Of a stretch of 64,000 nucleotides of DNA, positions 54,033 through 63,560 are shown in pieces. The stretch lies in the NCBI RefSeq assembly GCF_023016085.1, contig NZ_JALKBF010000001.1, forward strand, positions 930,001 through 994,000. Reading direction: 5' to 3'. Position 1 is the first letter of the stretch. Each line of letters starts with the position of its first letter. Made by a program: the position numbers and the translations under genes. Under the pieces are notes generated by a model, which was given only the letters and a program-made list of their open reading frames with translations, ran no database searches and was not told where the DNA came from. The DNA is from Aliiroseovarius sp. F47248L. Lineage in GTDB: Bacteria; Pseudomonadota; Alphaproteobacteria; Rhodobacterales; Rhodobacteraceae.

Positions 54033-56080
54033 GCGTAGCTGGCGAACAATCCTTGCAATTTCGACAAAATGCGCGTGGCCGGGGTGATCTTGGGCGGCGT
54101 GCCGCTGGCCAGACGGTCCACCACGACCTCGACTGGGCAGGCGGTGCCAGTTACGGGATCATGGTAGCGGGGATAGTCGATCAATACGGCATGGGTCAGC
54201 GCGATCAGGTCGGGCCGTGCGGTGCGGCGCGCAGGGATGTCGCCCAGATCATCTGTCAGTCCCCAACCGGCATAAAATGGCGCGCCTAGGCAGGTGACTT
54301 TACGACCACGCAACAATGCCTCGAACCCGAGGGTCGAGGTCATGGTCCAGACCTCGTCCACCGCCTCAATCAGGCCGATAGGGTCGGCGTTGTCGGCCAC
54401 CAGATCGGCTAGGGCGCGGGCTTGGTCGGATGGGATTGCGCCCGCACGCAGCCCGGCTTCGACATCCGGGTGAGGCTTGTAGATGATCACCGCGTCGGGG
54501 TTTCCAGCACGAGTCCGTTCCAGCAGCGCAAGGTTGGTGGCAACAGTATCGGTGCCCAGACGGATCGAGGCATCATCCTCGACCTGACCCGGCACCAAAA
54601 TACGATGCCCGTCTGGCAGCTTGTCGAGCCCATCGGGAAGCGAGTAGCCCAGATTGTATTTGCCCAAGCCCGTATCCGTGATCTGCGCGATCAGCCGTTC
54701 GGCACGTTCGCGGGCGTAATCGGGCAGGGCGGTTGATGCCGCGATCCAGCGCTCCAACCGGCTTTCACGGGTCGGATCGTAGTAAATGCCCAGATCATCG
54801 CGCACCAAAGACAAGGGCGGTACGAGTTCAGCCCCCAGCCCGCGCGACCGCAGGAACCCATCCTCGATTCGCAGAATCGGGGTTTGCGCATCGTGGCCGG
54901 GTTGCTCTTTTCCGGCCCAGATCATCAGAGGGCGATTGATGTCGGTTGCTCCCATGGCAGCACGGGCGGCATTGTCATCGAAGACCATCGCCGGGCCGTC
55001 TGCGAAGAACTGCGCCAGCGGGCGGCGCTTCCACAGGCGCATTCCGCTGGCGACATAACCGCGGTGATCCTCGCGCCACGCGTGGGCACGGGCTTCGAGC
55101 GTATCCAGCACGGTTTCGACCTCGCACAACTCGTCGCGATAGGGGTCGTACCAGGTGGGATAGAGGATCATCGCCCCCATGAAAAGCTGGGTGCGTGTCA
55201 GGGTGCGGGTCCGCCGGTCAACCGGGCGGTCGTCCACCGTCAGCCCCCAGCCCGCATAGAAGGGTTGGCCAAACACATGCGGCTTGTGGCCCGCCAGGAT
55301 CGCTTCGAACCCCATGCCGGAACTGACGGTATAGACCGCCTGCGCACCTTCCAGCAGCGCCCAGGCGCTGATCGGGTCAGTGATCAGGCGCACCTGATCG
55401 TTCTCATCCTCGGGGCCGTAGTGGCCGGGGCGGTGGCCCAACGAGGTCTCCGGGTGGGCTTTGATAAAGATACGCGCGTCGGGGTGGTTCAGACGCGCGG
55501 CGACCAGCATTTCACGAAATGTGTTTTCCGATGCACCAGCATGAATGATCGAGGCGTCATTGCGCGTCTGGTCGATCAACAGAACATAGGGCGCATCCGG
55601 CACGGGTGATGCGGGGTCAAAGGCATTATACTTCGATAGATTGGCGTGTCGCATCCGGTCCATCGCGTCGCGCGCTCGGCGCAGTGTGTCGCTGTGGTCC
55701 AGTGGGTCCGTGGCCAGAATATGCTCCAGCCGCGAAGGCTGGGCGCTGTCGAAATGCACGCCCATATCGTCGATCAAAAGGCCCAATGGCGGCTCGCCCG
55801 AGCGTCCGGGCAGGACCGACCGCAGGAAGGCATCTTCGACCCGGATCACGGGGGCGTCGCGACGGGCCGCAACGGCTTCACCTCGCGGGGCGGTGGGGCT
55901 TCTGCCCCAGGTGCCGACGCTGTCGCCATCCTTGGGCAAGCCAAGCCGTACGTCCCACCCGGCCAGTGACAAAATACGACGAATGCGCGGCTGGGTCAGG
56001 AACCCGCCGTTGTAAACATATAGCCGCCGGGGAAGGGGATCCTCGGCGGCTTTGGGTGTGTCAGTTGAAGGGGCCATCAT
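54017..56080 (-). CDS. kpsC: capsule polysaccharide biosynthesis protein KpsC-like
   Basis: 687-residue cytoplasmic glycosyltransferase-type protein. It has two homologous halves, each with an RVEDAFLRS or RIEDGFLRSRG block, a DDMGVHFD or DDLGIYYDP block and a PFYAGWGLT motif, the internal duplication typical of KpsC. In group 2 capsule systems KpsC and KpsS build the beta-Kdo linker on the lipid that anchors the capsule. It is the last of three minus-strand genes with the export lipoprotein and kpsS. Confidence 0.92.
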   Translation of the reverse strand: MMAPSTDTPKAAEDPLPRRLYVYNGGFLTQPRIRRILSLAGWDVRLGLPKDGDSVGTWGRSPTAPRGEAVAARRDAPVIRVEDAFLRSVLPGRSGEPPLGLLIDDMGVHFDSAQPSRLEHILATDPLDHSDTLRRARDAMDRMRHANLSKYNAFDPASPVPDAPYVLLIDQTRNDASIIHAGASENTFREMLVAARLNHPDARIFIKAHPETSLGHRPGHYGPEDENDQVRLITDPISAWALLEGAQAVYTVSSGMGFEAILAGHKPHVFGQPFYAGWGLTVDDRPVDRRTRTLTRTQLFMGAMILYPTWYDPYRDELCEVETVLDTLEARAHAWREDHRGYVASGMRLWKRRPLAQFFADGPAMVFDDNAARAAMGATDINRPLMIWAGKEQPGHDAQTPILRIEDGFLRSRGLGAELVPPLSLVRDDLGIYYDPTRESRLERWIAASTALPDYARERAERLIAQITDTGLGKYNLGYSLPDGLDKLPDGHRILVPGQVEDDASIRLGTDTVATNLALLERTRAGNPDAVIIYKPHPDVEAGLRAGAIPSDQARALADLVADNADPIGLIEAVDEVWTMTSTLGFEALLRGRKVTCLGAPFYAGWGLTDDLGDIPARRTARPDLIALTHAVLIDYPRYHDPVTGTACPVEVVVDRLASGTPPKITPATRILSKLQGLFASYAYLWR

Positions 56081-56090
56081 GCCCTCTGGA

Positions 56091-57239
56091 TCAAGTGCCC
56101 GACCCGGACAAGGACTGATTCAGCGACGAAATTGATCCAGCCGTCGCCAGCGACCCGGTCAGGGCCGACAAAAGCTTGGTCCATTGGACATAAGGTGCTT
56201 CGGTCACATAGATCGTATCGCCATCACGAATGTTGAACTCGCGGGCTTTGAACATGCCATTGGGCTCGGTCAGGTTCAGCACATAGACCATGCGTTGCGT
56301 TCCGCGCAGGTCAGATCGACCCAGAACCGTGTTGGCAATGCTGGCGGTTTCGTCACGCAGAATGAAAATTCCTTTGGGATCGGCCGAAGACCCTGACAGT
56401 CCTCCGACCTGTGCCAATGCTTCCATCGCCGACAGTTTCTGTGTTTCGAAACGGACACGGCTTTGACCACCGGTGGCTCCGATGGCGGTGTAGGACCGGC
56501 TGTCCTCTTCGACCAGAATGCGGTCGCCGCCGCGCAAGGCTATATTCGTTTCGGGATGGTCAAACAGGTCTTGGAACCAAACTTCACCGGTCTGGTTGCC
56601 ACGATTGACCTTGATCTTGGCAATCTCGGGCGAAATGGCGATGCCGCCTGCACGTGCGAGCATGGCGTTCAGCGTGCGGGTAGGGCGTTCAATCGGATAG
56701 ACACCCTGACCACCGACCGCGCCGGTGATGGTGACCGTGGACCCATCACCAGCCAGACGACGCACCAGAACCTGCGGGTCTGGGGTCTGTTCAGCCAGCT
56801 TGCCAGTGATTATCCGGCGAATTGCTTCCGGTGAATTGCCTGACGCCTTGATGCGCCCAGCGTAGGGAATGAATATGAACCCGGATCCGTCAACTTGCAC
56901 TTCTTCCAGCGCTGCCGGGGCGCCAGCGGTGGTCAAAATGCCGGTGTCGACGTTTTCCCAGATCGAAATGCCCAGTGTATCACCTGGCTGGATCGTGTCG
57001 GACCCAACCAGCGGAGCATTGGAGAAGGCCTTGCTGAACCCCAGCGATGGTGTGACGGCTGTGGCACGGTTCACATGGTCGTTGACCAGCACGACGACGG
57101 CATCATTTATCGGACTGTCTGAACCGGCAAGCAGCTCAGATTTGGTCGGGCCGCTTCTGGGCAAGCCACATGCGCCAACGGACAGAACTACTGCACAAAC
57201 GGCCGCAACGCGGACCCACTTTTTTCCGTTGATGGACAC
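56091..57239 (-). CDS. polysaccharide export outer-membrane lipoprotein (Wza/KpsD-like)
   Basis: 382-residue lipoprotein of the polysaccharide export family. Signal II sequence with lipobox VGAC (about residues 22-25). A PES-type domain begins at GDTLGISIWENVD and two SLBB-like regions follow (VTITGAVGGQGVYPI and SRSYTAIGATGGQSRVRFE). It would form the outer-membrane channel for capsule or exopolysaccharide. It starts about 90 bases after the kpsS stop and ends 10 bases before kpsC. No inner-membrane ABC exporter or copolymerase (KpsM, T or E) is in the window. Confidence 0.9.
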   Translation of the reverse strand: MSINGKKWVRVAAVCAVVLSVGACGLPRSGPTKSELLAGSDSPINDAVVVLVNDHVNRATAVTPSLGFSKAFSNAPLVGSDTIQPGDTLGISIWENVDTGILTTAGAPAALEEVQVDGSGFIFIPYAGRIKASGNSPEAIRRIITGKLAEQTPDPQVLVRRLAGDGSTVTITGAVGGQGVYPIERPTRTLNAMLARAGGIAISPEIAKIKVNRGNQTGEVWFQDLFDHPETNIALRGGDRILVEEDSRSYTAIGATGGQSRVRFETQKLSAMEALAQVGGLSGSSADPKGIFILRDETASIANTVLGRSDLRGTQRMVYVLNLTEPNGMFKAREFNIRDGDTIYVTEAPYVQWTKLLSALTGSLATAGSISSLNQSLSGSGT

Positions 57240-57332
57240 TGCTCGTGCTCCTTCTGGGCGTATAGCCGGGATGGTTTTTGCGTGAACCTAGTCGGACGCG
57301 CTGAATTTATCCAGCCTTTCGACCTGTTCGGG

Positions 57333-58619
57333 CTAATTTACAAGGCGCAACTGTTGCCTTGGTGCCGCTGTCCCATGTTCAAGTGCCTCATAGGGATCAT
57401 CGGCAGCCAACATCATGTCGACCACTTGTCGCAGAAGCTGCCGCCGGCCTCGCGCAGCATAGAAACCGCCAGTGATTTGGCTTGTTTCCAGCAAATAGTG
57501 GCGATAGTCGCGATAGGCGCGGCTGTCGGGGCGCATCGGCAGGGCAAAGAAATCTTCGACCGATTGGGCCGAAGTGAATTCGGGTTTGTCAAAAACGGCT
57601 GTGCCGAACACCTTCAGCGGCAGCCCGCGCCACAACACCTGTTGCGCTGCAGTTGAATTCACCGTCACCGCCGAGCGAGCGTGGTCCAGCAGCTTGGCCA
57701 GTTTGCCGCCGCGGACGTAGTGCACCCGGTCAGATACGCCATGGATTTGCGCCAGCCGCCGAATTTCGCGGCGTTGTGGAACACGTCCATCTTCCAGCGG
57801 ATGCGCTTTGAACACAAGGTGATGATGGCCTGCAGCGCCTGCAGAAAACCCTTTGATCACCACATCAAGAAATTCAGTCATCGTGTTGAAAGGACTGTGA
57901 TTTAGAAAGCTCGAGTCATGCTCGAGTTGGAGCAGTGCCAGATGGTAGGGAAAGCCGCCATACTTGATCCGTAGGGTCGCAGTGATCCGGTCGGCGGCCA
58001 GAAAAGGCATCAACAAAAGCCGCTTCAGATACAGATTCAATTCGTGCCCGACGCTCAGCGCGCGGTGCGGTTGGAAGTGACGATAGCGGCGATTGGTGAA
58101 CATCACGAACCAATGATACAGCGCACCATAGAAAACATGGTGGCGCATATCGCCCCAATGCGCGGGTGCCTCGGGGATATCAAGCTCGGCATGGGCAAGC
58201 GTTTTTCCCATCTGCTCGACGCTTGTGTACATCAGACGTGAATTGCCGTTTGAACCATTGCGTTCATATGTCACCCAGTAGGGACGCAGATATCCTTCTT
58301 CGAACACATGGACGCGCAATCCACGCGCTTTTGCAATCTCGACTGCAGTTGCATGGATTGGGCGGGTGTCACCATAAAGCACGATGTCGGTGATGGTGTG
58401 GTCATCCAACAGGTTTGCGAAACGGTCCGGCCAGTCCTGTTGCGGATTGGTAAAAGGAACAAAAGTCGACCGATCACGCCAGAACACCTGATCGCCCATA
58501 TTGAACCCGACACGCCAGACTTTTGCGCCGGCCGCCCTCAGCATTCGCCCCAATTGCCAGAAGAACGGGCCGTGTGGGCCTTGCAGGAAAAGGAAATGTC
58601 GTTCTTGGCCGGTGATCAT
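57333..58619 (-). CDS. kpsS: capsular polysaccharide export protein KpsS-like
   Basis: 428-residue cytoplasmic protein of the KpsS family, a Kdo transferase that works with KpsC on the capsule lipid anchor. Typical blocks are FLQGPHGPFFWQLGRMLRAAG at the N terminus, VFEEGYLRPYWVTYERNG, FKAHPLEDGR and NSTAAQQVLWRGLPLKVFGTAVFD. It leads the three-gene block and is divergent from ribE. Confidence 0.92.
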   Translation of the reverse strand: MITGQERHFLFLQGPHGPFFWQLGRMLRAAGAKVWRVGFNMGDQVFWRDRSTFVPFTNPQQDWPDRFANLLDDHTITDIVLYGDTRPIHATAVEIAKARGLRVHVFEEGYLRPYWVTYERNGSNGNSRLMYTSVEQMGKTLAHAELDIPEAPAHWGDMRHHVFYGALYHWFVMFTNRRYRHFQPHRALSVGHELNLYLKRLLLMPFLAADRITATLRIKYGGFPYHLALLQLEHDSSFLNHSPFNTMTEFLDVVIKGFSAGAAGHHHLVFKAHPLEDGRVPQRREIRRLAQIHGVSDRVHYVRGGKLAKLLDHARSAVTVNSTAAQQVLWRGLPLKVFGTAVFDKPEFTSAQSVEDFFALPMRPDSRAYRDYRHYLLETSQITGGFYAARGRRQLLRQVVDMMLAADDPYEALEHGTAAPRQQLRLVN

Positions 58620-58853
58620 CGTCTGCCTGTCTGTCTGTTGCTGTCGTCACGTCGGGACGCGGCGAAACTTAACCCCTTTTGGCCCGATCTGTTCAGTATG
58701 GGAAGGGGAACCTTTACCGTCTGTTACCCATGCCGTGGGGCAAAATTGTGTCCTGTTGCAGTACGGGATCGCGCAGCGGGGTGCTGTGACATCTTGGCAA
58801 GACCCTTGTCGCGCGCTAGGGCTGAGGCTCCACATCAACGGAAGGGAGACGGC

Positions 58854-59441
58854 ATGTTCACCGGGATCATCACCGATATTGGCCGCATCGACGCGCTGGA
58901 TCAGGCGGGCGATATGCGCGCCCGGATCAAGACAGGCTATGAAACCGGAAGCATTGATATCGGCGCGTCAATCGCGTCGGACGGGGTGTGTCTGACCGTG
59001 GTTGCACTGGGCAAAGACTGGTATGATGTTGATATATCAGCAGAAACTGTGTCGAAGACCAATCTTGGCGCGTGGACGGTGGGCCATAAGGTGAACCTTG
59101 AGCGCGCATTGAAGGTGGGCGACGAGTTAGGCGGGCATATCGTGTCGGGCCATGTGGATGGCGTAGCCGAGATCACTGCGATGACCGACGAAGGCGACAG
59201 TACGCGTGTCCGGTTCCGCGCGCCGTCCGAACTGGCGCGGTTCATTGCGCCGAAGGGCTCGGTTGCGCTGAATGGCACATCGCTGACCGTGAACGAGGTT
59301 GAGGGTGACGAGTTTGGCGTGAACCTGATTTCACACACAAAAGAGGTGACGAACTGGGGGCAGGCCAAAGTCGGTGATTTGGTGAACCTGGAGATCGACA
59401 CGCTGGCGCGCTACGTTGCGCGGCTTGCGGACTACGGGTAA
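58854..59441 (+). CDS. ribE: riboflavin synthase, alpha subunit
   Basis: 195-residue enzyme that dismutates 6,7-dimethyl-8-ribityllumazine to riboflavin. The lumazine-binding repeat occurs twice: MFTGIITDIGRID with SDGVCLTVVALG, then a second copy with VDGVAEI and LNGTSLTVNEVEG. The frame is open far upstream, but the ATG at 58854 has a GAAGGGAG site and matches the conserved first residues. It is separated from ribD by the capsule block. I looked for an FMN riboswitch in the upstream 230 bases and saw none. Confidence 0.95.
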   Translation: MFTGIITDIGRIDALDQAGDMRARIKTGYETGSIDIGASIASDGVCLTVVALGKDWYDVDISAETVSKTNLGAWTVGHKVNLERALKVGDELGGHIVSGHVDGVAEITAMTDEGDSTRVRFRAPSELARFIAPKGSVALNGTSLTVNEVEGDEFGVNLISHTKEVTNWGQAKVGDLVNLEIDTLARYVARLADYG

Positions 59442-59518
59442 CCGGACGCGGTTCTCTTTGACATATTCGGAAGCGGGCATATGATTGGCTGAACGCCTGA
59501 CCCAAGACGGAGCCATCG

Positions 59519-60484
59519 ATGACCCTGATCCGCCCGACCCGCCGTGACCTTCTGCGCTTGGCCGCCATCGCACCCGCCTTCGCCATGCCCGCCACTGCGC
59601 GCGCCATGTTGGGGGCGCCGATCGCTGGCAACCCGGCGCATTTCAGCTTCACGCTGGGCGAGGCGCGACTGACCGTGGTGTCGGATGGCTATTTCTCGCT
59701 GCCCGGCAGCGGGCTTGCGATCAACGCGCCCGAGGATGAAAAGATTGCGTTTCTGAAGGATCATTACCTTGATCCCGAACGTGGCTATTCCCACACCAAC
59801 CACCTTTATATCGAAACTGGCGAGGCACGGGTGCTGATCGATGTCGGCTCTGGCACCCGTTGGTTCGACACGACCGGGCGGTTGATGGGCAACTTGGAAA
59901 CCGCCGGGATTGACCCAATGGGGATCACCCATGTGGTGATCACTCACGCGCACCCGGACCATGTCTGGGGCATTCGCGACGATTTCGACGAACCAATTAT
60001 CCCCGACGCAGAATACATCATCGGCGAGGCCGAGCGCGCCTATTGGCTGCAAGACGGTCTTGTGGATCAGGTCAGCGCGGAACGCCAGCAATTCGTGGTG
60101 GGCGCCGTCAACTCGATCAACGCGGAAGGTGTGGAATGGACGCTGGCAGGCGACGGGACCGAGGTCGTACCGGGTGTGCGACTGCTTGACAGCCCCGGCC
60201 ACACGCCGGGCCATCTGTCGGTCATGATCGACAGCGGCGGGCAGCAATTGATCGCCACCGGCGACGCGCTGACCAACGCCTATACCAATTTCGCCCATCC
60301 CGACTGGTATAACGAGACGGATGACGACGGCGATATGACGGTGACCAGCCGGCGCAAGATCCTCGACATGGCGGCGTCTGACCGGATCGCGGTGTTGGGT
60401 TATCACTTCCCATTCCCCGGCGTGGGCCATGTGCGGCGCGTCGGCGAGGCGTTCCAGTTCGTGCCGGCACTTTGGCAGTTTTGA
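59519..60484 (+). CDS. metallo-beta-lactamase-fold hydrolase with Tat signal
   Basis: 321-residue exported enzyme. A twin-arginine signal begins TRRDLLRLAAIAPAFA. The metal motif THAHPDHVWG is at about residue 143. Further His/Asp ligands are in SPGHTPGHLS, GDALTN and a late YHFPFPGVGH block. The pattern resembles quorum-quenching lactonase-like or general hydrolase members; substrate unknown. It is inserted between ribE and ribB with no obvious link to flavin synthesis. Confidence 0.9.
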   Translation: MTLIRPTRRDLLRLAAIAPAFAMPATARAMLGAPIAGNPAHFSFTLGEARLTVVSDGYFSLPGSGLAINAPEDEKIAFLKDHYLDPERGYSHTNHLYIETGEARVLIDVGSGTRWFDTTGRLMGNLETAGIDPMGITHVVITHAHPDHVWGIRDDFDEPIIPDAEYIIGEAERAYWLQDGLVDQVSAERQQFVVGAVNSINAEGVEWTLAGDGTEVVPGVRLLDSPGHTPGHLSVMIDSGGQQLIATGDALTNAYTNFAHPDWYNETDDDGDMTVTSRRKILDMAASDRIAVLGYHFPFPGVGHVRRVGEAFQFVPALWQF

Positions 60485-60548
60485 CCTGACGGGTTGATTT
60501 TTCTCTCGTCACACATAACTCTCCCCTTGATTGAGTGGAGAGTTGTTG

Positions 60549-61187
60549 ATGTTCGAGAATGGTTTAGCGCCGAAAACCGACCTGCCAAAGGTCGCGTTGC
60601 TGATTGATGGTGAAAATATTTCAAGCGCCTTGGCGGGCAAGATCATTGTCGAGTCCGGCAAGCTGGGCGAATTGCTTGTGAGACGTGTTTATGGGAACGC
60701 TGCCCGGATCAAAGGATGGGACGAAGCGCCCGGCATTAAACTGGTTCATACAGGCACTGGTAAGAATGCGGCCGATATCGCGCTCGCGTTGGATGCGGCT
60801 GAGTTGAGCTTCGGCCAGAAGATCAAGACCTTTGCGCTGGTCAGTTCCGAAGGTGATTTTTCGCATCTTGCAACGTTCTTGCGAGAACGAGGGCACGCAG
60901 TGTCGGGAATAGGCGAGGCAAAAGCGCCCGCCAACTACCGCAAATCGTGCTCTAGCTGGACGATGCTGAATACGACCCCCGAAGATCTGGATGCTCGCAT
61001 TCTTGCGGAGATGAAAAAGCAGGAAGACGGTTTGTTAATAAATCGCGTTAGTCCGACCATCCGCACGGCTCTGAGCATTACGCTAACTGATCTGGACGAG
61101 AAAAACTGGCGCAAGTATTTCGAAGCCCGTTTGGATAGATACAAGATCACCGGTGAAGCGCAGCAGACTCGTATTACGGCGCGTTAG
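60549..61187 (+). CDS. NYN-domain (LabA/DUF88-like) protein
   Basis: 212-residue protein with a PIN-like NYN fold, predicted to be a metal-dependent RNase. Acidic residues are visible in VALLIDGENIS, AADIALALDAAE and VSSEGDFSHL. A C-terminal region (about 150-212) may be a small winged-helix RNA-binding module. RNase action is family knowledge, not shown for this protein. The ATG at 60549 is preferred over an in-frame TTG six codons upstream. Confidence 0.85.
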   Translation: MFENGLAPKTDLPKVALLIDGENISSALAGKIIVESGKLGELLVRRVYGNAARIKGWDEAPGIKLVHTGTGKNAADIALALDAAELSFGQKIKTFALVSSEGDFSHLATFLRERGHAVSGIGEAKAPANYRKSCSSWTMLNTTPEDLDARILAEMKKQEDGLLINRVSPTIRTALSITLTDLDEKNWRKYFEARLDRYKITGEAQQTRITAR

Positions 61188-61267
61188 CACCGCGTGACGC
61201 CGCCTTTACACTGGCAAACGCATCTCGCCTGCGCTAGTCACGGGCGCGAACTTGAAGGGAACGCGCC

Positions 61268-62401
61268 ATGTCCGAACGCAGCACATATGAAACGCCCGGC
61301 CCGGTCGAGGCCAGCTTGTCGGATGCCATCTCGTCCGCAGAAGAGATCATCGAAGACGCGCGGGCGGGTCGGATGTATATTCTTGTCGATCACGAAGATC
61401 GCGAGAACGAGGGCGATTTCGTCATTCCCGCCGATGCCTGCACCGCCGACGCCATCAATTTCATGGCTACTTACGGGCGCGGGCTGATCTGCCTGCCGAT
61501 GGAGGCCGCGCGGATCGAAGCGCTGGGCCTGCCGATGATGTCGATGCATAACTCCTCGCGCCATGAAACCGCCTTCACCACTTCGATCGAGGCGCGCGAG
61601 GGCGTCAGCACAGGTATCTCCGCCGCTGACCGCGCGCTGACTGTGGCCACCGCCATCGACCCCGAAAACGGCCCAGCCGAGATCGCGACCCCCGGTCACG
61701 TTTTTCCCCTGCGCGCGCGCAATGGCGGCGTTTTGGTGCGGGCGGGGCATACCGAGGCCGCGGTGGATATCTCGCGCCTGGCCGGGCGCACCCCTGCGGG
61801 CGTGATCTGCGAAATCATGAACGAAGACGGCACTATGGCGCGGCTGCCGGAACTGGTCGAGATTGCGCGCAAACACGGCTTGAAGATCGGCACCATTTCG
61901 GACCTGATCGCCTATCGCCGCCGTCACGACAATCTGGTGCGCGAAACCTCGCGCGAAAACGTCACCTCGCAATATGGTGGTGACTGGGAGATGCGGATTT
62001 TCACTGACCTGACCCACGACATCGAACATGTGGTGCTGATCAAGGGCGACATCACCACGCCGGACCCGGTTCTGGTGCGCACCCATGCGCTGCAAGAAGC
62101 GCAGGATGTGCTGGGCCTTGGCCCGCGCCCCGCAGATGAGTTGCCCCGCGCCATGCAGATCATCGCGGACGAGGGCAGGGGCGTGGTCTGCCTGTTCCGT
62201 GAACCCCGCAAGACGCTTCATGCCAATGACGATGACGACGGGCCGCGCACGGTGCGCCAGATCGGGCTTGGCTCGCAAATCCTATCGGCGCTGGGCCTGC
62301 ATGATATGGTGCTTTTGACCGACAGTCCCGGAACCCGCTATGTGGGGTTGGATGCCTATGGCCTGACCATCACCGGCACCCGCCCCATTCAGAAGGATTG
62401 A
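61268..62401 (+). CDS. ribB: 3,4-dihydroxy-2-butanone-4-phosphate synthase with degenerate GTP cyclohydrolase II domain
   Basis: 377-residue RibBA-type protein. The N-terminal RibB domain (about 17-220) keeps the key blocks [26 protein letters not shown] and [22 protein letters not shown], so it should make the four-carbon precursor of lumazine. The C-terminal part aligns with GTP cyclohydrolase II, but the zinc ligands (the CDCG-type cysteines) are absent, and the REGRGIGL-type loop is replaced by [12 protein letters not shown]. It is probably inactive or regulatory. Another GTP cyclohydrolase must act elsewhere in the genome. An AAGGGAA site precedes the ATG. Confidence 0.92.
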   Translation: MSERSTYETPGPVEASLSDAISSAEEIIEDARAGRMYILVDHEDRENEGDFVIPADACTADAINFMATYGRGLICLPMEAARIEALGLPMMSMHNSSRHETAFTTSIEAREGVSTGISAADRALTVATAIDPENGPAEIATPGHVFPLRARNGGVLVRAGHTEAAVDISRLAGRTPAGVICEIMNEDGTMARLPELVEIARKHGLKIGTISDLIAYRRRHDNLVRETSRENVTSQYGGDWEMRIFTDLTHDIEHVVLIKGDITTPDPVLVRTHALQEAQDVLGLGPRPADELPRAMQIIADEGRGVVCLFREPRKTLHANDDDDGPRTVRQIGLGSQILSALGLHDMVLLTDSPGTRYVGLDAYGLTITGTRPIQKD

Positions 62402-62404
62402 GAC

Positions 62405-62956
62405 ATGGCCAAAGCTGAACAACATTACGTGCTCGACCGTCCGAGCTTCGACAAGCCGGTGAAACTTCTGATCGTCGTGGCGCCTTACTACAAAGACATT
62501 GCCGACAATCTGGTCGCCGGTGCGAAGGCCGAAATCGAAGCCGCAGGCGGTACATGGGATCTGGTCGAGGTACCCGGCGCGCTGGAAGTGCCCACCGCGA
62601 TAGCGATGGCCGATCGTCTGTCGAATTTCGATGGCTACGTGGCGCTGGGCTGTGTGATCCGGGGCGAAACCACCCATTACGACACCGTCTGCAATGACAG
62701 CTCGCGCGCGATCCAGATGATGGGGCTGCAAGGGCTGTGCATCGGCAATGGCATCCTGACGGTGGAAAATCGAAAGCAGGCCGAAGTGCGCGCGGATACC
62801 AAAGATCAAAATAAAGGCGGTGGGGCTGCGGTTGCGGCCTTGCATCTGGTCGCGCTTTCGCGCAAATGGGCCGGCGCAAGCAAGGGTATTGGGTTCAAGT
62901 CGATCTCGGACTCGATCAAACTTGCAGGTGACACGAAGGATACCCCAACCGCATGA
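62405..62956 (+). CDS. ribH: 6,7-dimethyl-8-ribityllumazine synthase
   Basis: 183-residue enzyme that joins the RibB and RibD products to give lumazine. Conserved blocks are VPGALEVPTAIAMA, ALGCVIRGETTHYD, GNGILTVENRKQAEVRA and NKGGGAAVAALHL. It has an N-terminal extension of about 20 residues and a short C-terminal one compared with E. coli. It starts three bases after the ribB stop, and its stop overlaps the nusB start (ATGA). Confidence 0.96.
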   Translation: MAKAEQHYVLDRPSFDKPVKLLIVVAPYYKDIADNLVAGAKAEIEAAGGTWDLVEVPGALEVPTAIAMADRLSNFDGYVALGCVIRGETTHYDTVCNDSSRAIQMMGLQGLCIGNGILTVENRKQAEVRADTKDQNKGGGAAVAALHLVALSRKWAGASKGIGFKSISDSIKLAGDTKDTPTA

Positions 62957-63420
62957 CGCTTTCCGGCAACAAGAAACGCCAGATGAAATCCGCCGCCCGT
63001 TTTTTTGCGGTGCAGGCGCTGTTCCAGATGGAAGCCTCGGGGCAGACTGCGGACAGGGTGATGGTCGAATTCGAAAACCACCGCTTCGGCGAGGAATTCG
63101 ACGACTATGCGATGGCCGAAGGCGACAGCGGCCTGTTTCGCAAGCTGGTTGAGGATGCGCTGAACCATCAGGCGAAAATCGATCAGATGACCGATCGGGC
63201 GCTGGTGGCGAAATGGCCGCTGGGGCGTATCGACCCGACCCTGCGCGCCTTGTTCCGTGCGGCAGGCGCCGAGTTAATCCAAGGCGAAGCACCCCCCAAA
63301 GTGGTGATCACCGAGTTCGTGGACATCGCCAAAGCCTTCTTCCCGGAAAGCGACGAGGGCAAATTTGCCAACGCCGTGCTGGATCATATGGCCCGCGAGG
63401 CAAAGCCCGAGGCGTTTTGA
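62953..63420 (+). CDS. nusB: transcription antitermination factor NusB
   Basis: 155-residue all-helical protein that binds the boxA RNA with NusE (S10) and is needed for rRNA antitermination. The blocks ARFFAVQALFQMEASG, RIDPTLRALFRAAGAEL and VVITEFVDIAKAFFPESDEGKFANAVLDHMA are typical. It overlaps ribH by four bases, the usual rib-nusB arrangement. Confidence 0.95.
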   Translation: MTLSGNKKRQMKSAARFFAVQALFQMEASGQTADRVMVEFENHRFGEEFDDYAMAEGDSGLFRKLVEDALNHQAKIDQMTDRALVAKWPLGRIDPTLRALFRAAGAELIQGEAPPKVVITEFVDIAKAFFPESDEGKFANAVLDHMAREAKPEAF

Positions 63421-63560
63421 GGCAAACAGCGGCGACTGTTTAACTGTCGATCTGAAGCGGTCTGAGCACCCACCTGCCGACCGATCCCCCTGCGACGGCT
63501 TGCCTCTTTAAGTCTTGTGTGATTGCGCTAGATTAAAAGGTAAGCAGGAAAGGGATCGCT

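Noticed and set aside
58620..58853. FMN riboswitch in front of ribE
   Set aside because: The conserved AGGGCGGGGTG-type core of FMN riboswitches is not present in this gap, nor before ribB or ribH.
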